DNA from: Kitasatospora sp. MAA19
GTDB taxonomy: Bacteria; Actinomycetota; Actinomycetes; Streptomycetales; Streptomycetaceae
Assembly: GCF_029894125.1 (NCBI RefSeq)
Contig: NZ_JARXYZ010000006.1
Coordinates: forward strand, 124,001 to 188,000
Direction: 5' to 3'
DNA length: 64,000 bases
Part shown: positions 63,731-64,000 of the stretch, one piece after another
Layout of the letters: every line of letters begins with the position of its first letter
Position numbering within the stretch: the first letter of the stretch is position 1
Translations under genes and position numbers: made by a program
The notes under the pieces: generated by a model
The model's input: only the letters and a program-made list of their open reading frames with translations
What the model was told of the DNA's origin: nothing
The model's database searches: none

Positions 63731-64000
63731 TCAACCGGGCGCTACTCGCCAGGCCTGCGAGTAGCACCCGGGAGCGGTCGGGCCCAAGGGACGCCAGCCG
63801 TCCACGACATCGATCGGCGCCCCGTCCACTTCCACGCACCTCGGCGCCACACGCCACGGACCGAGAGGATGAGATGACCACGCGGCCCCGCCGCCCCCCT
63901 GGTCCCGGGGTCGCCGGGTGGCGAGGGCTTCCCCGCACTCGACGGCCTCACACAGGACGGCCGCGAAGTCCTGGGGCAACATGACGGCGGCCAGGGCGTG
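63731..64000 (-). CDS. Partial hypothetical protein at window edge
   Basis: A minus-strand frame is open from the window end to 63731. It reads LPQDFAAVLCEAVECGEALA, then WRVAPRCVEVDGAPIDVVDG and WRPLGPTAPGCYSQAWRVAP. Composition is protein-like in parts (two Cys, repeated WRVAP), but there is no recognisable domain, and an ATG at 63982 could be a start. Because the upstream part is outside the window I cannot tell whether this is a real gene or an open shadow. Confidence 0.3.
   Translation of the reverse strand, partial: HALAAVMLPQDFAAVLCEAVECGEALATRRPRDQGGGGAAWSSHPLGPWRVAPRCVEVDGAPIDVVDGWRPLGPTAPGCYSQAWRVAPG

Overview
High-GC, actinomycete DNA, most likely a Streptomyces or Kitasatospora chromosome. 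The evidence is the strong third-position GC bias, purine-rich ribosome-binding sites, GTG/TTG starts, Tat/Sec-exported proteins, an epsilon-polylysine-type synthetase, XRE(DUF5753)-DUF397 pairs and a class V lanthipeptide locus. No tRNA, rRNA or CRISPR array was seen. Many truncated genes, insertion-sequence scars and local duplications suggest an accessory part of the chromosome, perhaps an arm.

Layout. 0.2-5.7 kb: a broken secreted-protein/SpoIIE-phosphatase chimera, an alpha/beta hydrolase, an ECF sigma factor coupled to a membrane PASTA protein, a beta-carbonic anhydrase and a flavin-reductase-like protein. 6.1-11.9 kb: a DUF4287 protein, a large A-T-membrane synthetase of the Pls type (its binding-pocket residues read as a lysine code), a cyclotransferase-fold protein behind a 21-codon upstream frame, and a broken serine hydrolase. 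12.0-14.9 kb: a small-protein operon ending in a Nudix protein, opposite an XRE-DUF397-DUF397 operon with a 249-bp direct repeat and an IS982 scar. 14.9-28.1 kb: HEAT-repeat protein, GltB-like FMN protein, FUSC exporter, MerR, LysR and MarR regulators, beta-lactamase-fold hydrolase, DUF4097 and VOC proteins, and a frameshifted FAD monooxygenase facing MarR. 28.1-30.9 kb: a cyanate locus (cynR divergent from cynT, cynS and a nucleoside deaminase). 31-43.6 kb: dienelactone hydrolase, 2OG oxygenase, secreted proteins, Vps62-like protein, ArsR-SRPBCC pair, a chloramphenicol-type exporter, a scrapyard of gene fragments, phoD, a winged-helix protein and a GNAT acetyltransferase.

44.5-59.3 kb is the centrepiece. 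A 71-residue precursor peptide is followed by a flavoprotein Cys decarboxylase, a degenerate kinase-like protein, an APH-fold kinase, a HopA1-family lyase, a methyltransferase, two M16 peptidase subunits, an F420-type reductase and a two-gene ABC exporter. A divergent one-piece ABC exporter and two LuxR-type regulators flank it. This is a lexapeptide-like class V lanthipeptide cluster. The predicted core is 38 residues, starting with Phe and ending with Cys, so dimethyl-Phe, D-Ala and a C-terminal aminovinyl-(methyl)cysteine ring are expected.

59.3-64 kb: an IS5-family scar truncating a CYTH-domain gene, a 389-bp duplication carrying DUF397 ends and an XRE stump, an intact XRE-DUF397 operon, a SpoIIAB-like ATP-binding protein and small hypotheticals.

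Scattered over the window are six copies (five loci) of a hairpin with a conserved GAAGTCG/CGACTTC core, a 7-nt loop and covarying outer arms. Most lie just downstream of genes.
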